Shown here piece after piece: positions 31,138 through 45,100 of a stretch of DNA of 64,000 nucleotides. Below the pieces are notes generated by a model. The model was not told the origin of the DNA and ran no database searches. It saw only the letters and a program-made list of their open reading frames with translations. The position numbers were made by a program, and so were the translations under genes. Source of the DNA: Amycolatopsis sp. cg9 (GTDB taxonomy: Bacteria > Actinomycetota > Actinomycetes > Mycobacteriales > Pseudonocardiaceae). Every line of letters starts with the position of its first letter. The first letter of the stretch is position 1. The DNA lies in contig NZ_CP166850.1 in the NCBI RefSeq assembly GCF_041346945.1, positions 9,408,501 to 9,472,500 of the forward strand, written 5' to 3'.

Positions 31138-31834
31138 CGTCGTCCGCCGTCGGCGGGGTGTCGGTGGCGTGCAGGTGGCCGACCTCCTGGGCGAGCACCA
31201 TGGTGAACCCGCCGTCGCGGTCGCGCTCCCAGGACGTCACCGAGCCGTTGGGGACTTCGGTCGCGTCGGCGGCGCGGAGCAGGTCGGGCTCCGGCAGGCC
31301 TTCGAGGAGGTAGCGCAGGCCGAAGACGGTCATCTCGTGGGCCGCCAGCAGAACGCGCTTTCCGGCGTGCTCCGCGCTCAGCTCGGTCAGCAGGGAACGC
31401 AGCCGCAGCACGACATCGGCCCAGGACTCGCCGCCCGGCGGGCGGTAGTAGAACTTGCCGAGCCGCCGTTTGCGGCGCAGTTCGTCGGGCCACCGCTCGC
31501 GGACGCCGTGGGACGTCAGCAGGTCCAGGACCCCGAGCTCGCGGTCGCGCAGCCGTTCGTCGGGGACGATCGCGACCCCGTCGGGCGCGGCCAGCCGGGC
31601 GGTGTCCCAGGCCCGGCGGTAGGTCGAAGTGACCACGAGGTCCGGCGGGCGCTCGGCGAAGAACTCCCCCGCGGCCGCGGCCTGCTCCTGGCCCAGTCCG
31701 GTCAGCGGCACGTCGGCGTCGCGCTCGGCGATGTCGATCACGTCGGCCCCGGCCGACTCCGCTTCCTCCCGGGCCACGTTCCCGGTGCTCTGCCCGTGGC
31801 GCAGCACGGCCACCCACTCCAAGTCGACGCTCAC
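31115..31834 (-). CDS. Histidine phosphatase (phosphoglycerate-mutase-like) family protein
   Basis: A 239-residue cytoplasmic phosphatase. The catalytic His is in VLRHGQSTGN (residues about 10-19); the second His is in LLAAHEMTVFGLRYLLEG. TSTYRRAWDTA and the RDRELGVLD loop fit the branch-1 fold. Substrate not predictable. First gene of the unit with nnrD. Confidence 0.88.
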   Translation of the reverse strand: MSVDLEWVAVLRHGQSTGNVAREEAESAGADVIDIAERDADVPLTGLGQEQAAAAGEFFAERPPDLVVTSTYRRAWDTARLAAPDGVAIVPDERLRDRELGVLDLLTSHGVRERWPDELRRKRRLGKFYYRPPGGESWADVVLRLRSLLTELSAEHAGKRVLLAAHEMTVFGLRYLLEGLPEPDLLRAADATEVPNGSVTSWERDRDGGFTMVLAQEVGHLHATDTPPTADDDAARQLS

Positions 31835-31916
31835 GTCCGATCGGTTACCCCGGTGGGCCCACCACCGAAACGCGGGATGGGCGGTCCCGCAACGGGGTTG
31901 CGGCTAAGGTCGTCCC

Positions 31917-33140
31917 ATGTCGCGAAGTCTCGGCGCTCACGACCGGCTGCGGCTGGTGGAAACGATCATCGGCGCTCCCGCCGGTCACCTCGTGCTGGCC
32001 GAGGTGCTGGTCGAGACGCTGCAGCGCTTGCGCGAGGTCATGGCGGTCGACACGGCGACGGTGCTGCGGTACCAGCCCAGCGCCCGCCAGCTGGTGGCGT
32101 TCGCGGCGGCCGGCATCGAGGAGGAGGTCCACCAGGGCGTGCGGATCCCGGTGGGCAGCGGCTTCGCCGGCCGGGTCGCGCTCGAGCGGGTCCCGGTGAT
32201 CCTCGACCAGGTCGACGAAACCACCGTCGTGAACTCCCTGCTGTGGGAGCGGGGACTGCACTCGATGCTCGGCGTGCCGATGATCGCCGGCAGCGAGCTC
32301 GTCGGGGTGCTGCACGTCGGGTCGGTCGAGCCCCGGCCGTTCGGCGAGCCAGACGTGGCCACCATGCAGCTGCTCGCCGACCGCCTCGCGACGGCGATCC
32401 AGCTGGAAGCCCGGGAAGAGAACCGCACCGCCACCGTGGCGCTGCAGCGCAGCCTGCTGCCGAGCAGCCTGCCCGAGGTGCCCGGCCTCTCCTTCGGCGC
32501 CCGGTACGTGCCCGGCGCGGAAACCGGGCTCGGCGGCGACTGGTACGACCTGTTCACCCTGCCGGGCGACCGGATCGGCGTCGTGATGGGGGACGTCTCC
32601 GGCCACGGCCTCGACGCCGCCGTGATCATGGGACGGCTGCGCAGCGCCCTGCGGGCCTACGCCCTCGACTGCGAAAGCCCGGCCGAGGTGCTCGCCAAGC
32701 TCGACCGCAAGGCCAACCACTTCGAGCACGGCGCGATGGCCACGGTCGCCTACGGGATCATCGGCCCGGGCCGTGAAGCCGTGACGCTTTCCCTGGCCGG
32801 GCACCTGCCCCCGGTGCTGGCCGTGCCGGGGGCCGCGGGCCGGCTGGTGGACGTGCCGCCGGATCCCCCGATCGGGCTGACGATCGGCGAGCCCGAACGG
32901 CGGATGACCATCGTCGACCTGCCGCCGGGCAGCGTGCTGGCGTTCTACACCGACGGACTGGTCGAGCGACGCGACCGGCCGGTGGACACCGGTATGCGGC
33001 TGCTGGCCGACACCGTGTACGCCGGGGAGCCCGAGCGGCTCTGCGCGCAGATCATGGCCGCGCTGATCGGCGGCCGGGCGGCCCAGGACGACGTCGCCCT
33101 GCTGACCATCCAGCGCCGGGCCGTCCCGGCCGGCGGCTGA
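31917..33140 (+). CDS. GAF-domain SpoIIE/RsbU-type PP2C phosphatase
   Basis: A 407-residue signalling phosphatase expected to dephosphorylate a STAS anti-anti-sigma protein. A GAF sensor domain covers about residues 20-170 (PVGSGFAGRVA, LGVPMIAGSELVGVLHVGS). The PP2C domain covers about 185-400 with metal ligands in LGGDWYDLF and VMGDVSGHG, then LAGHLPPVL, FYTDGLVERR and the final QDDVALL. TAAGGT (31905-31910) ends six bases before ATG, so it is probably leaderless. It opens the partner-switching island. Confidence 0.92.
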   Translation: MSRSLGAHDRLRLVETIIGAPAGHLVLAEVLVETLQRLREVMAVDTATVLRYQPSARQLVAFAAAGIEEEVHQGVRIPVGSGFAGRVALERVPVILDQVDETTVVNSLLWERGLHSMLGVPMIAGSELVGVLHVGSVEPRPFGEPDVATMQLLADRLATAIQLEAREENRTATVALQRSLLPSSLPEVPGLSFGARYVPGAETGLGGDWYDLFTLPGDRIGVVMGDVSGHGLDAAVIMGRLRSALRAYALDCESPAEVLAKLDRKANHFEHGAMATVAYGIIGPGREAVTLSLAGHLPPVLAVPGAAGRLVDVPPDPPIGLTIGEPERRMTIVDLPPGSVLAFYTDGLVERRDRPVDTGMRLLADTVYAGEPERLCAQIMAALIGGRAAQDDVALLTIQRRAVPAGG

Positions 33141-33160
33141 GCGCGACCGGGACGGCGCGA

Positions 33161-33544
33161 TCAGGAAGCGGCCAGCGCCGCGTCCCGGGTCGGGAAGAGC
33201 GAGAGGCTGTCCTCGAGGCCGGTCAGCTGGATCGGGCGCAGGGTGGCCCGGCCGGACGCGACGATCCGCACCGCGGTGCCGGCGGCGGCGTTGCGGTGGA
33301 TCGTCAGCAACGCGGTCAGCCCCGGCGAGGCGAGGAAATCCACCCGGGTCAGGTCGACCACGAAGACCGGCGGCTCCTCCGCCAGCACCTCGTCCGCGGC
33401 CTGCACGAGTGCGGGCGCGGTGGTCGTGTCGACGTCCCCGGCGACGGCCAGGACGACTGTGCCGTCTTGGTCCGTTCGGGCGATCCGGAACTCCCCGAAC
33501 GGCACAGTGGCCGATGCGCTTTCAGTATGGGTGTGCTCGGTCAT
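33161..33544 (-). CDS. STAS-domain anti-anti-sigma factor
   Basis: A 127-residue SpoIIAA/RsbV-type protein. The core reads VVLAVAGDVDTTTAPAL then FVVDLTRVDFLASPGLTALL, where Ser in LASPG is the likely phospho-site for an RsbW kinase. ATG at 33544 was preferred over the frame start at 33574 because GCAGGAG lies eight bases upstream. It faces the GAF-PP2C gene with its tail (20-base gap) and lies back to back with the next STAS gene. Confidence 0.9.
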   Translation of the reverse strand: MTEHTHTESASATVPFGEFRIARTDQDGTVVLAVAGDVDTTTAPALVQAADEVLAEEPPVFVVDLTRVDFLASPGLTALLTIHRNAAAGTAVRIVASGRATLRPIQLTGLEDSLSLFPTRDAALAAS

Positions 33545-33703
33545 GACGTTCGCTCCTGCCTTCGGCAACGCCACCGGGGTGTCCGGTGGGCGTGCGTGAT
33601 CACGAAGGCTGTCTGCTCAACCGGTGTCAATCATGCCCGCCCCCGCGCCGCCCCGCCGTGTCAGCACCCACCCGGCTTTCGGGCACGCCCGTGAACAGGC
33701 AGG

Positions 33704-34093
33704 ATGAGCACCATGGCCGAAAGAGACGTGACCGGGGACGCACTCGGCGACGCGGCTGGTCCGGCGGGGTCGGTGGCGCTGGAGGACCGCGATGGCACCG
33801 CGGTGCTCCGCGTGGACGGCGCTCTCGACCTCGCACTGGCACCGAAACTCCGCCAATTGGCCGAACGCGCGGCCCGGGCGCGGCCCGCGTTGCTCGTCAT
33901 CGACCTCACCGACGTCACCTTCCTGGCGTCGGCGGGCATGGCCGAGCTCGTCCGGGCGCACCGCGGGCTCACCGCGTCGGCGCCGCTGCGGGTGGTGGCC
34001 CGCGGCCGGATCACCCTGCGCCCGCTGGAACTGACCCGGCTGACCGACGAACTCGCCATCTACTCTTCGCTGTCCGAAGCGCTGGCGCCCTGA
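33704..34093 (+). CDS. STAS-domain anti-anti-sigma factor
   Basis: A 129-residue STAS protein; [16 protein letters not shown] and [20 protein letters not shown] give the fold and the phospho-Ser (LASAG). ATG at 33704 or 33713 could start it. Its stop overlaps the start of the next PP2C gene (ATGA), so anti-anti-sigma factor and phosphatase are made together. It resembles the neighbouring divergent STAS gene (GRxTLRPxxLT near the C terminus in both), which suggests local duplication. Confidence 0.9.
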   Translation: MSTMAERDVTGDALGDAAGPAGSVALEDRDGTAVLRVDGALDLALAPKLRQLAERAARARPALLVIDLTDVTFLASAGMAELVRAHRGLTASAPLRVVARGRITLRPLELTRLTDELAIYSSLSEALAP

Positions 34094-35670
34094 TGCCGCC
34101 CGGTCCCCGGTCCCTCCCCGTGCTCGACGCCGTGCGCCGCGCGTTCGCCGGCCCCGGCGGGGCACCGGCAACCACCGGGATCCGGCCCCTCTCCCCCGCC
34201 GAAGCCGATGCGGTGCTGCACGGCCGGGCCGCGGTGGCCGTGACCGACCCCGCGGTGCTGGCGGAGCTGGTGCCGGGCAAGGAGATCACGCGTGCGATCG
34301 CGGTCGCCGACGGCGAGCACGGCACAGTGGTCTACACCACTGAGGAGGTCGGTGAGCTGCCCGCGCTCGTCGCCGCCGCCGTCGAGGCCGCCACCGCGGA
34401 CCTGGCCGCCACCGTCCGGCGGCTGCGGGGCGAAGCCGTGGTGCTCGACGCGCTGCACTCCACCGGCCGCGAGCTGACCGCCCAGCTCGACATCGACCGG
34501 ATCGTCCAGGACGCGACCGACGCGGCCACGAAGGCGACCGGGGCCGGCTTCGGCGCGTTCTTCTACAACCTGGTCGACGAGTTCGGCGAGTCCTACACGC
34601 TGTTCACGATTTCGGGTGTGCCGCGCGAGGCGTTCACCCGGTTCCCGATGCCGCGCAACACCGCGGTCTTCGCGCCGACCTTCGACGGCGCCGGTACCGT
34701 GCGCAGCCCCGACATCACGAAGGACGAGCGGTTCGGGAAGAACGCGCCGTACCACGGGATGCCGGAGGGCCACCTGCCCGTGTGCAGCTACCTCGCGGTT
34801 TCGGTGCTCAGCCCGACCACCGGCGAGGTGCTGGGCGGGTTCTTCTTCGGCCACCCCGAACCGGACCGGTTCACCGCCCGGCACGAGTACCTCGCCGAAG
34901 GCATCGCCGCGTACACGGCCATCGCGCTCGACAACGCCCGGCTCTACGAACGCGAGCGCACCCTGGCGACCGAGCTGTCCCGCAGCATGCTGCCGGTCGC
35001 CCCGCCCACGCCCGGCCTCGACGTGCTCACGCGGTACCTGCCGGCGGTCACCGGCAGCAAGGTGGGCGGCGACTGGTTCGACGTGATCCGGCTGCCGTCC
35101 GGCGGGACGGCGTTCGTCATCGGCGACGTCGTCGGCCACGGCGTCACGGCCGCGACGGTGATGGGCCAGGTCCGGACCGCCATCCGCTGCTACGCCCGGC
35201 TCGACCTGCCGCCGTCGGAGGTCCTGCGCCACGTCTCCGACCTGACCGGCGGGCTGTTCGGCGAAAGCTTCGTCACCTGCTTCTACGCGGTCCACCGGCC
35301 GGACGTCGGCACGCTGACCTTCGCGAACGCCGGCCACCTGCCCGCGATCCTGGTCCGCCCCGGCGAGCCGCCCGAGCAGATCGGCGAGGCGCTGGCGCAG
35401 CCGCTGGGCGTCGGTTCGGCGTTCCCCCAGCGCTCCACCGGGTTCCCGCCCGGCGCGGACCTGGTGCTCTACACCGACGGGCTGGTCGAGAGCCGCACCC
35501 GCGACCTCACGCTGGGCATCGAATGGCTGCTGGCGGGTATCCCGGGTCTGCTGGCGGCGGCCGACCTGGAAACGGCGTGGGACAAGCTCGTCCAGGAACT
35601 GACCCGCGGACGGCACGACGACGACATCGCGGTCATCCACGTGCGCCACCGCGGAGAGGACGCCCCATGA
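34093..35670 (+). CDS. GAF-domain SpoIIE/RsbU-type PP2C phosphatase
   Basis: A 525-residue phosphatase. The first 110 residues match nothing I know; [18 protein letters not shown] is a helical linker. A GAF domain follows (about 125-295; [35 protein letters not shown]) and the PP2C domain (about 315-520) has [37 protein letters not shown] and DDDIAVIHV. It overlaps genes on both sides by 4 bases (ATGA), forming a STAS-PP2C-RsbW operon. Confidence 0.92.
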   Translation: MPPGPRSLPVLDAVRRAFAGPGGAPATTGIRPLSPAEADAVLHGRAAVAVTDPAVLAELVPGKEITRAIAVADGEHGTVVYTTEEVGELPALVAAAVEAATADLAATVRRLRGEAVVLDALHSTGRELTAQLDIDRIVQDATDAATKATGAGFGAFFYNLVDEFGESYTLFTISGVPREAFTRFPMPRNTAVFAPTFDGAGTVRSPDITKDERFGKNAPYHGMPEGHLPVCSYLAVSVLSPTTGEVLGGFFFGHPEPDRFTARHEYLAEGIAAYTAIALDNARLYERERTLATELSRSMLPVAPPTPGLDVLTRYLPAVTGSKVGGDWFDVIRLPSGGTAFVIGDVVGHGVTAATVMGQVRTAIRCYARLDLPPSEVLRHVSDLTGGLFGESFVTCFYAVHRPDVGTLTFANAGHLPAILVRPGEPPEQIGEALAQPLGVGSAFPQRSTGFPPGADLVLYTDGLVESRTRDLTLGIEWLLAGIPGLLAAADLETAWDKLVQELTRGRHDDDIAVIHVRHRGEDAP

Positions 35671-36089
35671 CGGACCCCCTCCCCCCGGGAGCGCCCGCCC
35701 CCGCGGCGTCGTTCCACCGGCGCACCTCCGCGATCGCCGGCCGCCTGCCGCGCCTGCGCGAAGCACTGGCCGAGTGGCTGCGCGCGCTCGGCCTGAGCGA
35801 GGAACGGCAGGAGGACATCGTCCTCGCCGGCTACGAGGCGATGGCCAACTCGGCGGAACACGCTTACCGCGACCGCGAAGCGGGCCCGATCGACGTCCGG
35901 GCCGAAGCACTGGGCGGACGGCTGACGGTGACGGTCACCGACTACGGCTCCTGGCGGCCGCCCGCGGCGACCAACGGCCTCCGCGGGCGCGGCCTGCTGC
36001 TCATCGACACCCTCGCCGACGAGAGCGCGAAGGTGCACCGCGAGGACGGCACCACGGTCACCATGACCTGGCTGACCGACGGGAACTGA
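35667..36089 (+). CDS. RsbW-type anti-sigma regulatory kinase
   Basis: A 140-residue GHKL ATP-binding protein: N box [22 protein letters not shown]1 VTDYGSW and G2 [12 protein letters not shown]-end DGTTVTMTW. The usual DxGxG at G1 reads DYGSW, the common actinobacterial variant. Third gene of the STAS-PP2C-RsbW operon, 84 bases ahead of the large hybrid gene. It likely phosphorylates one of the island's STAS proteins; the sigma factor it controls is not in the window. Confidence 0.9.
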   Translation: MTDPLPPGAPAPAASFHRRTSAIAGRLPRLREALAEWLRALGLSEERQEDIVLAGYEAMANSAEHAYRDREAGPIDVRAEALGGRLTVTVTDYGSWRPPAATNGLRGRGLLLIDTLADESAKVHREDGTTVTMTWLTDGN

Positions 36090-36173
36090 CCGGCGTCCCG
36101 CCCACCACGGGTCACACGCGCGGCGGGGGCCGTCGGGGTCGAGTAGGCTCGTCCCGGGCCGCGAACCGGGAGT

Positions 36174-40249
<4,076 letters not shown>

Positions 40250-40253
<4 letters not shown>

Positions 40254-40552
40254 CGACCGCTCTCACGCTGGTCGCCGGGCGGGGCGACGACGGCGACCGG
40301 ACGCTGAGCGTCAGCGGCGAAATCGACATGAGCAACGCCGCCGAGTTCGGCGCGGCCCTGGACCGCGAGCTCGCGGCGGGGACCGCGGTCACCGTGGACC
40401 TCACCGGGGTGGCCTACCTGGACAGCGCGGGCGTCGCGGTGCTGTTCGACCGGACCGAGGAGCACGACCTGCGCCTGATCGCCCCGAGGCTGCTCGAGCG
40501 CGTGCTGCGGGTGTCCGGTCTCGTGCAGGTCGCGAAGGTGACGGTCCGCTGA
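40250..40552 (+). CDS. STAS-domain anti-anti-sigma factor
   Basis: A 100-residue STAS protein with LSVSGEIDMSNAAEF and VTVDLTGVAYLDSAGVAVLF; the phospho-Ser is in LDSAG. GTG at 40250 (GTGA overlap, GGAG nine bases upstream) was chosen over ATG at 40235. It is coupled to the hybrid kinase/phosphatase and is its most likely substrate, both for the PP2C domain and the RsbW domain. Confidence 0.9.
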
Positions 40553-40721
40553 ATGATTGACTCGCTCCGCACTGGGTAAGTCACTCGAAGCGACGGTCTC
40601 GGGGTGGGTTGTGCCGGCGGCCGCCGCGAGGTGGTTCCCGGCGCCAACCCACGACGTTCAGCAGCGAGCGCCGGGCCGGAGCCACCGCTCTCTCCCCTCC
40701 CTCCGCTCCCGTCCCGACGTC

Positions 40722-40770
40722 GTGAACGAGTCGTTCACCGCGCCGGACGTCCTGAAAGACCCATTCGTGG
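40722..40770. repeat. Intergenic hairpin element, family A, copy 2
   Basis: GTGAACGAGTCGTTCAC (40722-40738, near-perfect palindrome), the spacer shared with copy 3 (CCGCG-CGGACGT) and a decayed second half TGAAAGACCCATTCGTGG. Confidence 0.75.
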
Positions 40771-40786
40771 CATCACCACGCGCCGG

Positions 40787-40817
40787 GTGTTGCGGAAGAC
40801 GCACCACCCGCGGGTAA
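40787..40817 (+). promoter_or_regulatory. Candidate sigma-B/F-type promoter for the GAF-ANTAR gene
   Basis: GTGTTG (40787-40792) and GGGTAA (40812-40817) resemble the GTTT...GGGTAT promoter of stress sigma factors controlled by partner switching. The spacing (about 18-19) is at the upper limit, so this is tentative. The downstream gene starts at 40887. Confidence 0.35.
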
Positions 40818-40886
40818 GGTTTCGCCGTTCCGTTGAAGCAGCAGCGGTGCGCTCGACCACCGCTATCCGGGACGGGAGATGATCGC

Positions 40887-41609
40887 GTGACCGGGGAACC
40901 GATCCCGCCGGAGCACCTCGACGAGCTGACCGCCGCCATGGCGGGGCTCACCGGCGCGCTGGAGTCCGAACCCGCCGAGGCGGAAATACTGGAAGCCGTC
41001 TGCGCGGAAGCCGTCCGCGCCGTGCCCGGTGCCGACATGGCCAGCATCACCGCGATCCGGGACGGCGAGCCGGAGACCGCGGCGTCCACCGACGAGCGCG
41101 CCGTCGAGATCGACCGGTTCCAGTACGCGGCCGGCGAAGGCCCGTGCCTGCGGGCCGCGGCAACCGGCGAGATCGTGCGGCTGCCGCTGGCCGCCGCGGA
41201 CGCCGCGTGGCCGTCCTTCACCGCGCACGCCCGCGGTCTCGGCGTCGGCAGCTACCTCGCCGCGCCGCTGCGCGTCGACGAGCACCTCTCCGGCGCGCTG
41301 AACCTCTTCGGCTACGGCGACCACGGGTTCGCCGAGACCGACTCGCGGTTGCTGCAGCTCTACACCACGATCGTCTCGTTCGGGCTGCGCACCACCCGGC
41401 GGTACCGCCAGGCCCGGCGGCAGGCCACCGAGCTCGAATCGGCGATGCGCACGCGAGCGGTGATCGAGCAGGCCAAGGGCATCCTGATGGCCGTGCACCG
41501 GATCGATGCCGACGACGCCATGAAGCGGCTGGTCACCGAATCCCAGCGCACCAACGTGAAGCTGCGGGAGATCGCGGCCAAGTTCGTCGAAGAGCTGTCC
41601 GCCGGCTGA
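40887..41609 (+). CDS. GAF-ANTAR RNA-binding antiterminator regulator
   Basis: A 240-residue protein. A GAF sensor domain (about residues 25-165; AAGEGPCLRAAATGEIV, SYLAAPLRVDEHLSGALNLF) is followed by an ANTAR domain (about 180-238; MRTRAVIEQAKGILMAVHRIDADDAMKRL), which binds paired RNA hairpins to prevent termination. GTG at 40887 was chosen over 40833 as GGGAG lies at the right distance. It probably works after transcription on genes not in the window, or on local hairpins. Confidence 0.92.
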   Translation: MTGEPIPPEHLDELTAAMAGLTGALESEPAEAEILEAVCAEAVRAVPGADMASITAIRDGEPETAASTDERAVEIDRFQYAAGEGPCLRAAATGEIVRLPLAAADAAWPSFTAHARGLGVGSYLAAPLRVDEHLSGALNLFGYGDHGFAETDSRLLQLYTTIVSFGLRTTRRYRQARRQATELESAMRTRAVIEQAKGILMAVHRIDADDAMKRLVTESQRTNVKLREIAAKFVEELSAG

Positions 41610-41614
41610 GCCGG

Positions 41615-42025
41615 TCAGGCGGTGCGGCGCACCGGGAACGGCCAGGTCAGGGTGATCACCGTGCCGTCGTCGGTGGAGCGGAGGTCGAGCCCGTCGACGA
41701 GCGCCTGGATCAGGCGCAGGCCGCGGCCGCCGTCGTCGCGCTCGGTGATCGACTCCCAGCGGCCCTGGTCGGCGACGGTGATGATCAGCACGTCGTCGTC
41801 GATCCGCGCGCGGACGTCGATCAGTCCCGGCCGGCCGCGGTAGGCGTGGCCGAGCACGTTGGCCATGGCTTCCCAGCACGCCAGCACGACGTCGTCGGCC
41901 TGCCTGCCGACCTCGTCGCCGGCCCGCCGCCGCAGCCACGAAATCAGATGACGGCGCAGGCTCGGCAAGGTCCGCTGCGAAATCGTGCCGCGGTACCGCC
42001 AGCCGTCCGATCCGAGCTCTTCCAC
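41615..42025 (-). CDS. RsbW-type anti-sigma regulatory kinase
   Basis: A 136-residue GHKL ATPase: N box DDVVLACWEAMANVLGHAY, G1 VADQGRWE and G2 GGRGLRLIQAL, ending TVITLTWPF. GTG at 42025 has GGGGAG six bases upstream and is preferred to GTG at 42031 or the much longer frame to 42325, whose extra part lies against the next gene's leader. It converges on the GAF-ANTAR gene with a five-base gap and closes the partner-switching island. Confidence 0.88.
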   Translation of the reverse strand: MEELGSDGWRYRGTISQRTLPSLRRHLISWLRRRAGDEVGRQADDVVLACWEAMANVLGHAYRGRPGLIDVRARIDDDVLIITVADQGRWESITERDDGGRGLRLIQALVDGLDLRSTDDGTVITLTWPFPVRRTA

Positions 42026-42149
42026 GTTCACCTCCCCGGGGGACTGTGGGTTTGCTACCCACCGGTTCGATATCTCAATCGCGGGTAACGACTTTCCCTG
42101 CTGCGTTCGGCCCTGGTGCATGGTGCGCCCGCCGTGATCGGATGGGCGG

Positions 42150-45100
42150 ATGACTCGGTCGACGTGGTCCGTGGTGCTGTGCGCGGTGCTGGCCGCGCCC
42201 CTCCTCTCCGTGCCGGCGGCCGCCGCGGCGCCCGCGCCGGGGCCGGGTGCGGTTTCGCACTTCGGCCTGGCCCGCAAGGACTGCCTGGGCACCGCGCGGA
42301 ACTCGGCGAGCAAGGCGTGGTTCACGGTGGCGGGCGGCGTGCTGTCCGACGTCTACGCACCGGTGATCGACAACACGAACGTCGAGTCGCTGCAGTTCGC
42401 CGTCACCGACGGGCGCAGCTTCACCGACCTGCAGGCGCGCGACATGACCTACACGGTCCGCACGAGTGCGGGCGGGATGGCCTGCGAGGTGACGTCGACC
42501 GCGCGCAGCGGGAAGTACCGGCTGGTCACCGAGTACCTGGCCGACCCGGCCCGGACCGGCGTGCTGATCCGCACCCGCCTCGAACCGCTGCGGGGCGCCG
42601 GCGGCGACCTCCAGGTCTACGTCCGGTACGACGCGAGCATCAACGGCAACGGCGGTGGCGGCCCGGCCAACGGCGGCGGGGACACCGCCACCGTCGACGC
42701 GGCGACGAGCGCGCTGGTCAGCGCCGACGCGAACACCGTCTCCAGCGCCCCGGCCCGCGACTACGGCACGCCGCTGGCCGCCGCGCTGCGCGCCGACCGC
42801 CGGTTCCTGGCCACGTCCAGCGGGTTCGCCGGCACCGCGGGCGACGGGCTCGCGCAGCTGGACCGCGACCACCGGCTCACCGACACGACGCCGTCGGCGG
42901 TGAACGGGAACGTGGTGCAGACCGCGCGGCTGGATCTGCAGCCGCGCCGGCCCGCCGTGCTGGCGCTCGGGTTCGGCGCCGACGCGCGGGCGGCCGTCGG
43001 CACGGCCGGGGCGAGCCTGCGCACGCCGTTCGACCAGAGCCTCCGCCGGTACGCGCGCGAGTGGCGGGACTACGACAACGGGCTGATCCCGGTGCGCGGC
43101 AAGGACTCCGACGCGTACTTCCAGTCGGTCAACGTGCTGAAAGCCAGTGAGGACAAGACGTTCCCCGGCGCGGTGGTCGCGTCGCTCGGCAGCCCGTGGG
43201 GACAAGCGGTCTCGGCCGGTGACGCCCCCGGCGGCAAGCCGGTGTACTTCGGGTCCTACCGCGAGATCTTCGCCCGCGACCTCTACGAAAGCTTCTCCGG
43301 CCTGCTCGCGGCCGGCGACCGCGAAACGGCGCGGGCGAGCGTGCGCTGGCTGTTCACCCGCCAGCAGCAGCCGGACGGCCGGTTCCCGCGCAACTCCATG
43401 CTCAACGGGAAGAAGGCCCCCGACTCCGGCGGCGACCAGCTCGACGAGAGCGCGTACCCGATCCTGATGGCGCTGCAGGCCGGCCTGGACCGCGATCGGA
43501 CGCTGTACACCGACCACATCCGCGCCGCCGCGGACTTCGTCGTCGCGCACGGGCCGGCGTTCGGCTCCGAGCGCTGGGAAGAACAGGGCGGCTACTCCCC
43601 CTCGACCATCGCCGCCGAGATCGCCGGGCTCGTCGCCGCGGGCGTGATCGCCGACCGCAACGGCGACCCGGCGCGCGCGAACGTCTACCGGGCGGCCGCG
43701 GACCACTTCCAGCGCGGCATCAAGGGCTGGACCGTGACGTCGAACGGCCCGTACGGCGGCCGGTACTTCCTGCGGCTGACCAAGAACGGCGATCCGGACT
43801 CCGAATGGATTTACAACCTCGGCAACGGCTCGGTCGACGCCGACCAGCGCGCGGTCGTCGACGCCGGGTTCCTCGAGCTGCCGCGCCTCGGCGTGCTGCC
43901 CGCGAACGACCCGGACGTCGCCGCGTCGCTCGCCGTCGTGGACCGCGTGATCAAGAAGGACACCCCCGCCGGGCCGGGCTGGTACCGCTACGGCACTTCG
44001 GCGGCGGGCAGTGAAGACGGCTACGGCGACTGCTACGAGCCGGACCCGACGAACTGCGGCCCGACCGGGGCACCGTGGCCCTCGACGAACACCGGGTCCG
44101 GGCACCTGTGGCCGGTGCTGGCCGGCGAACGCGGCGAGCACGCCGTGCAGACCGGCGACCGGGCGGGCGCGGCGGCCCTGCTGCGCGCGATGCGGGCCCA
44201 GACCGGCGGCACCGGGCTGATCCCCGAGCAGATCTGGGAGAACCCGGCGCTGCCCGCGTCCCCGTACGGCGCGGACCCGCGGACGGCGTCGATCGGCTTC
44301 ACCCCCGGCCGGTCCGTCGGCTCGGTGGCGCCGCTGAGCTGGGCGCAGTCGCAGTCGGTGCGGCTGGCCAGGGCGCTCGACGACGGGCGGCTGCCCGAGC
44401 AGCCCGCCGAGGTCCGCGCCCGGTACGTCTCGCACGCGCCGCCCGCGGCACTGGCGGTGACCCTCGACGCGCCCGCGTCCGTGTCGGCCGCGACGGCCGA
44501 GGTCACCGGCACCGCACCGGCCGGCAGCCGGGTCGACCTCGCCGTGTCGGCCACCGACGCCGGGACGACGACGGTGCTGTCGACCCGGGCGTCGGCGGCG
44601 GGGACGTTCCGCGCGACCGTGCCGACCCCGCTCGGCGCGAACGTCGTCACGGCGGCCGCGACCGGCGCGGGCACCGGGTACGCGCAGAAGACGATCAGCT
44701 CGGACTTCGTCACCGGCACGGTCCTGCTCGACACGACCGACCCGGACGGCGACGACAACGGCCCGGGCACGTTCACCTACCCGACGGCGGGCGACTTCCA
44801 CGCCGGCGCGTTCGACCTGCAGCGCTTCCAGGTCATCGATTCGGGGCCGAACCTGGTGTTCCGCGCCCAGCTCCGTGACCTGTCCCCGACGTTCGGCTCG
44901 CCGCTGGGCGCCCAGCTGCTGACGATCTACGCGCACGACCCGGCCGCGACGGCGACGTCGACCGCGCCGCCGTTCCCCAGCCGGGCGTACACGATCGCGG
45001 CCCAGGACGCCTGGAGCAGGCGCATCGAGGTCCAGGGCTTCGCCGAACCGGCGCTCGTCGACGCTTCGGGCGCTTCGCTCGCTTCGCCGTCCGTGCAGGC

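Larger units (their letters stand above)
40553..40886. other. 334-bp intergenic gap with hairpin element and candidate promoter
   Basis: No gene is seen. It holds a family A hairpin copy (40722-40770), a degenerate sequence of the same kind near 40556-40600 (GACTC...AAGTCACTC), and a sigma-B/F-like promoter candidate at 40787-40817. Confidence 0.6.

Noticed and set aside
41615..42325. Longer form of the RsbW-like protein (236 residues)
   Set aside because: The extra part has no domain character and crosses the GH15 gene start; GTG 42025 has a fitting ribosome site.
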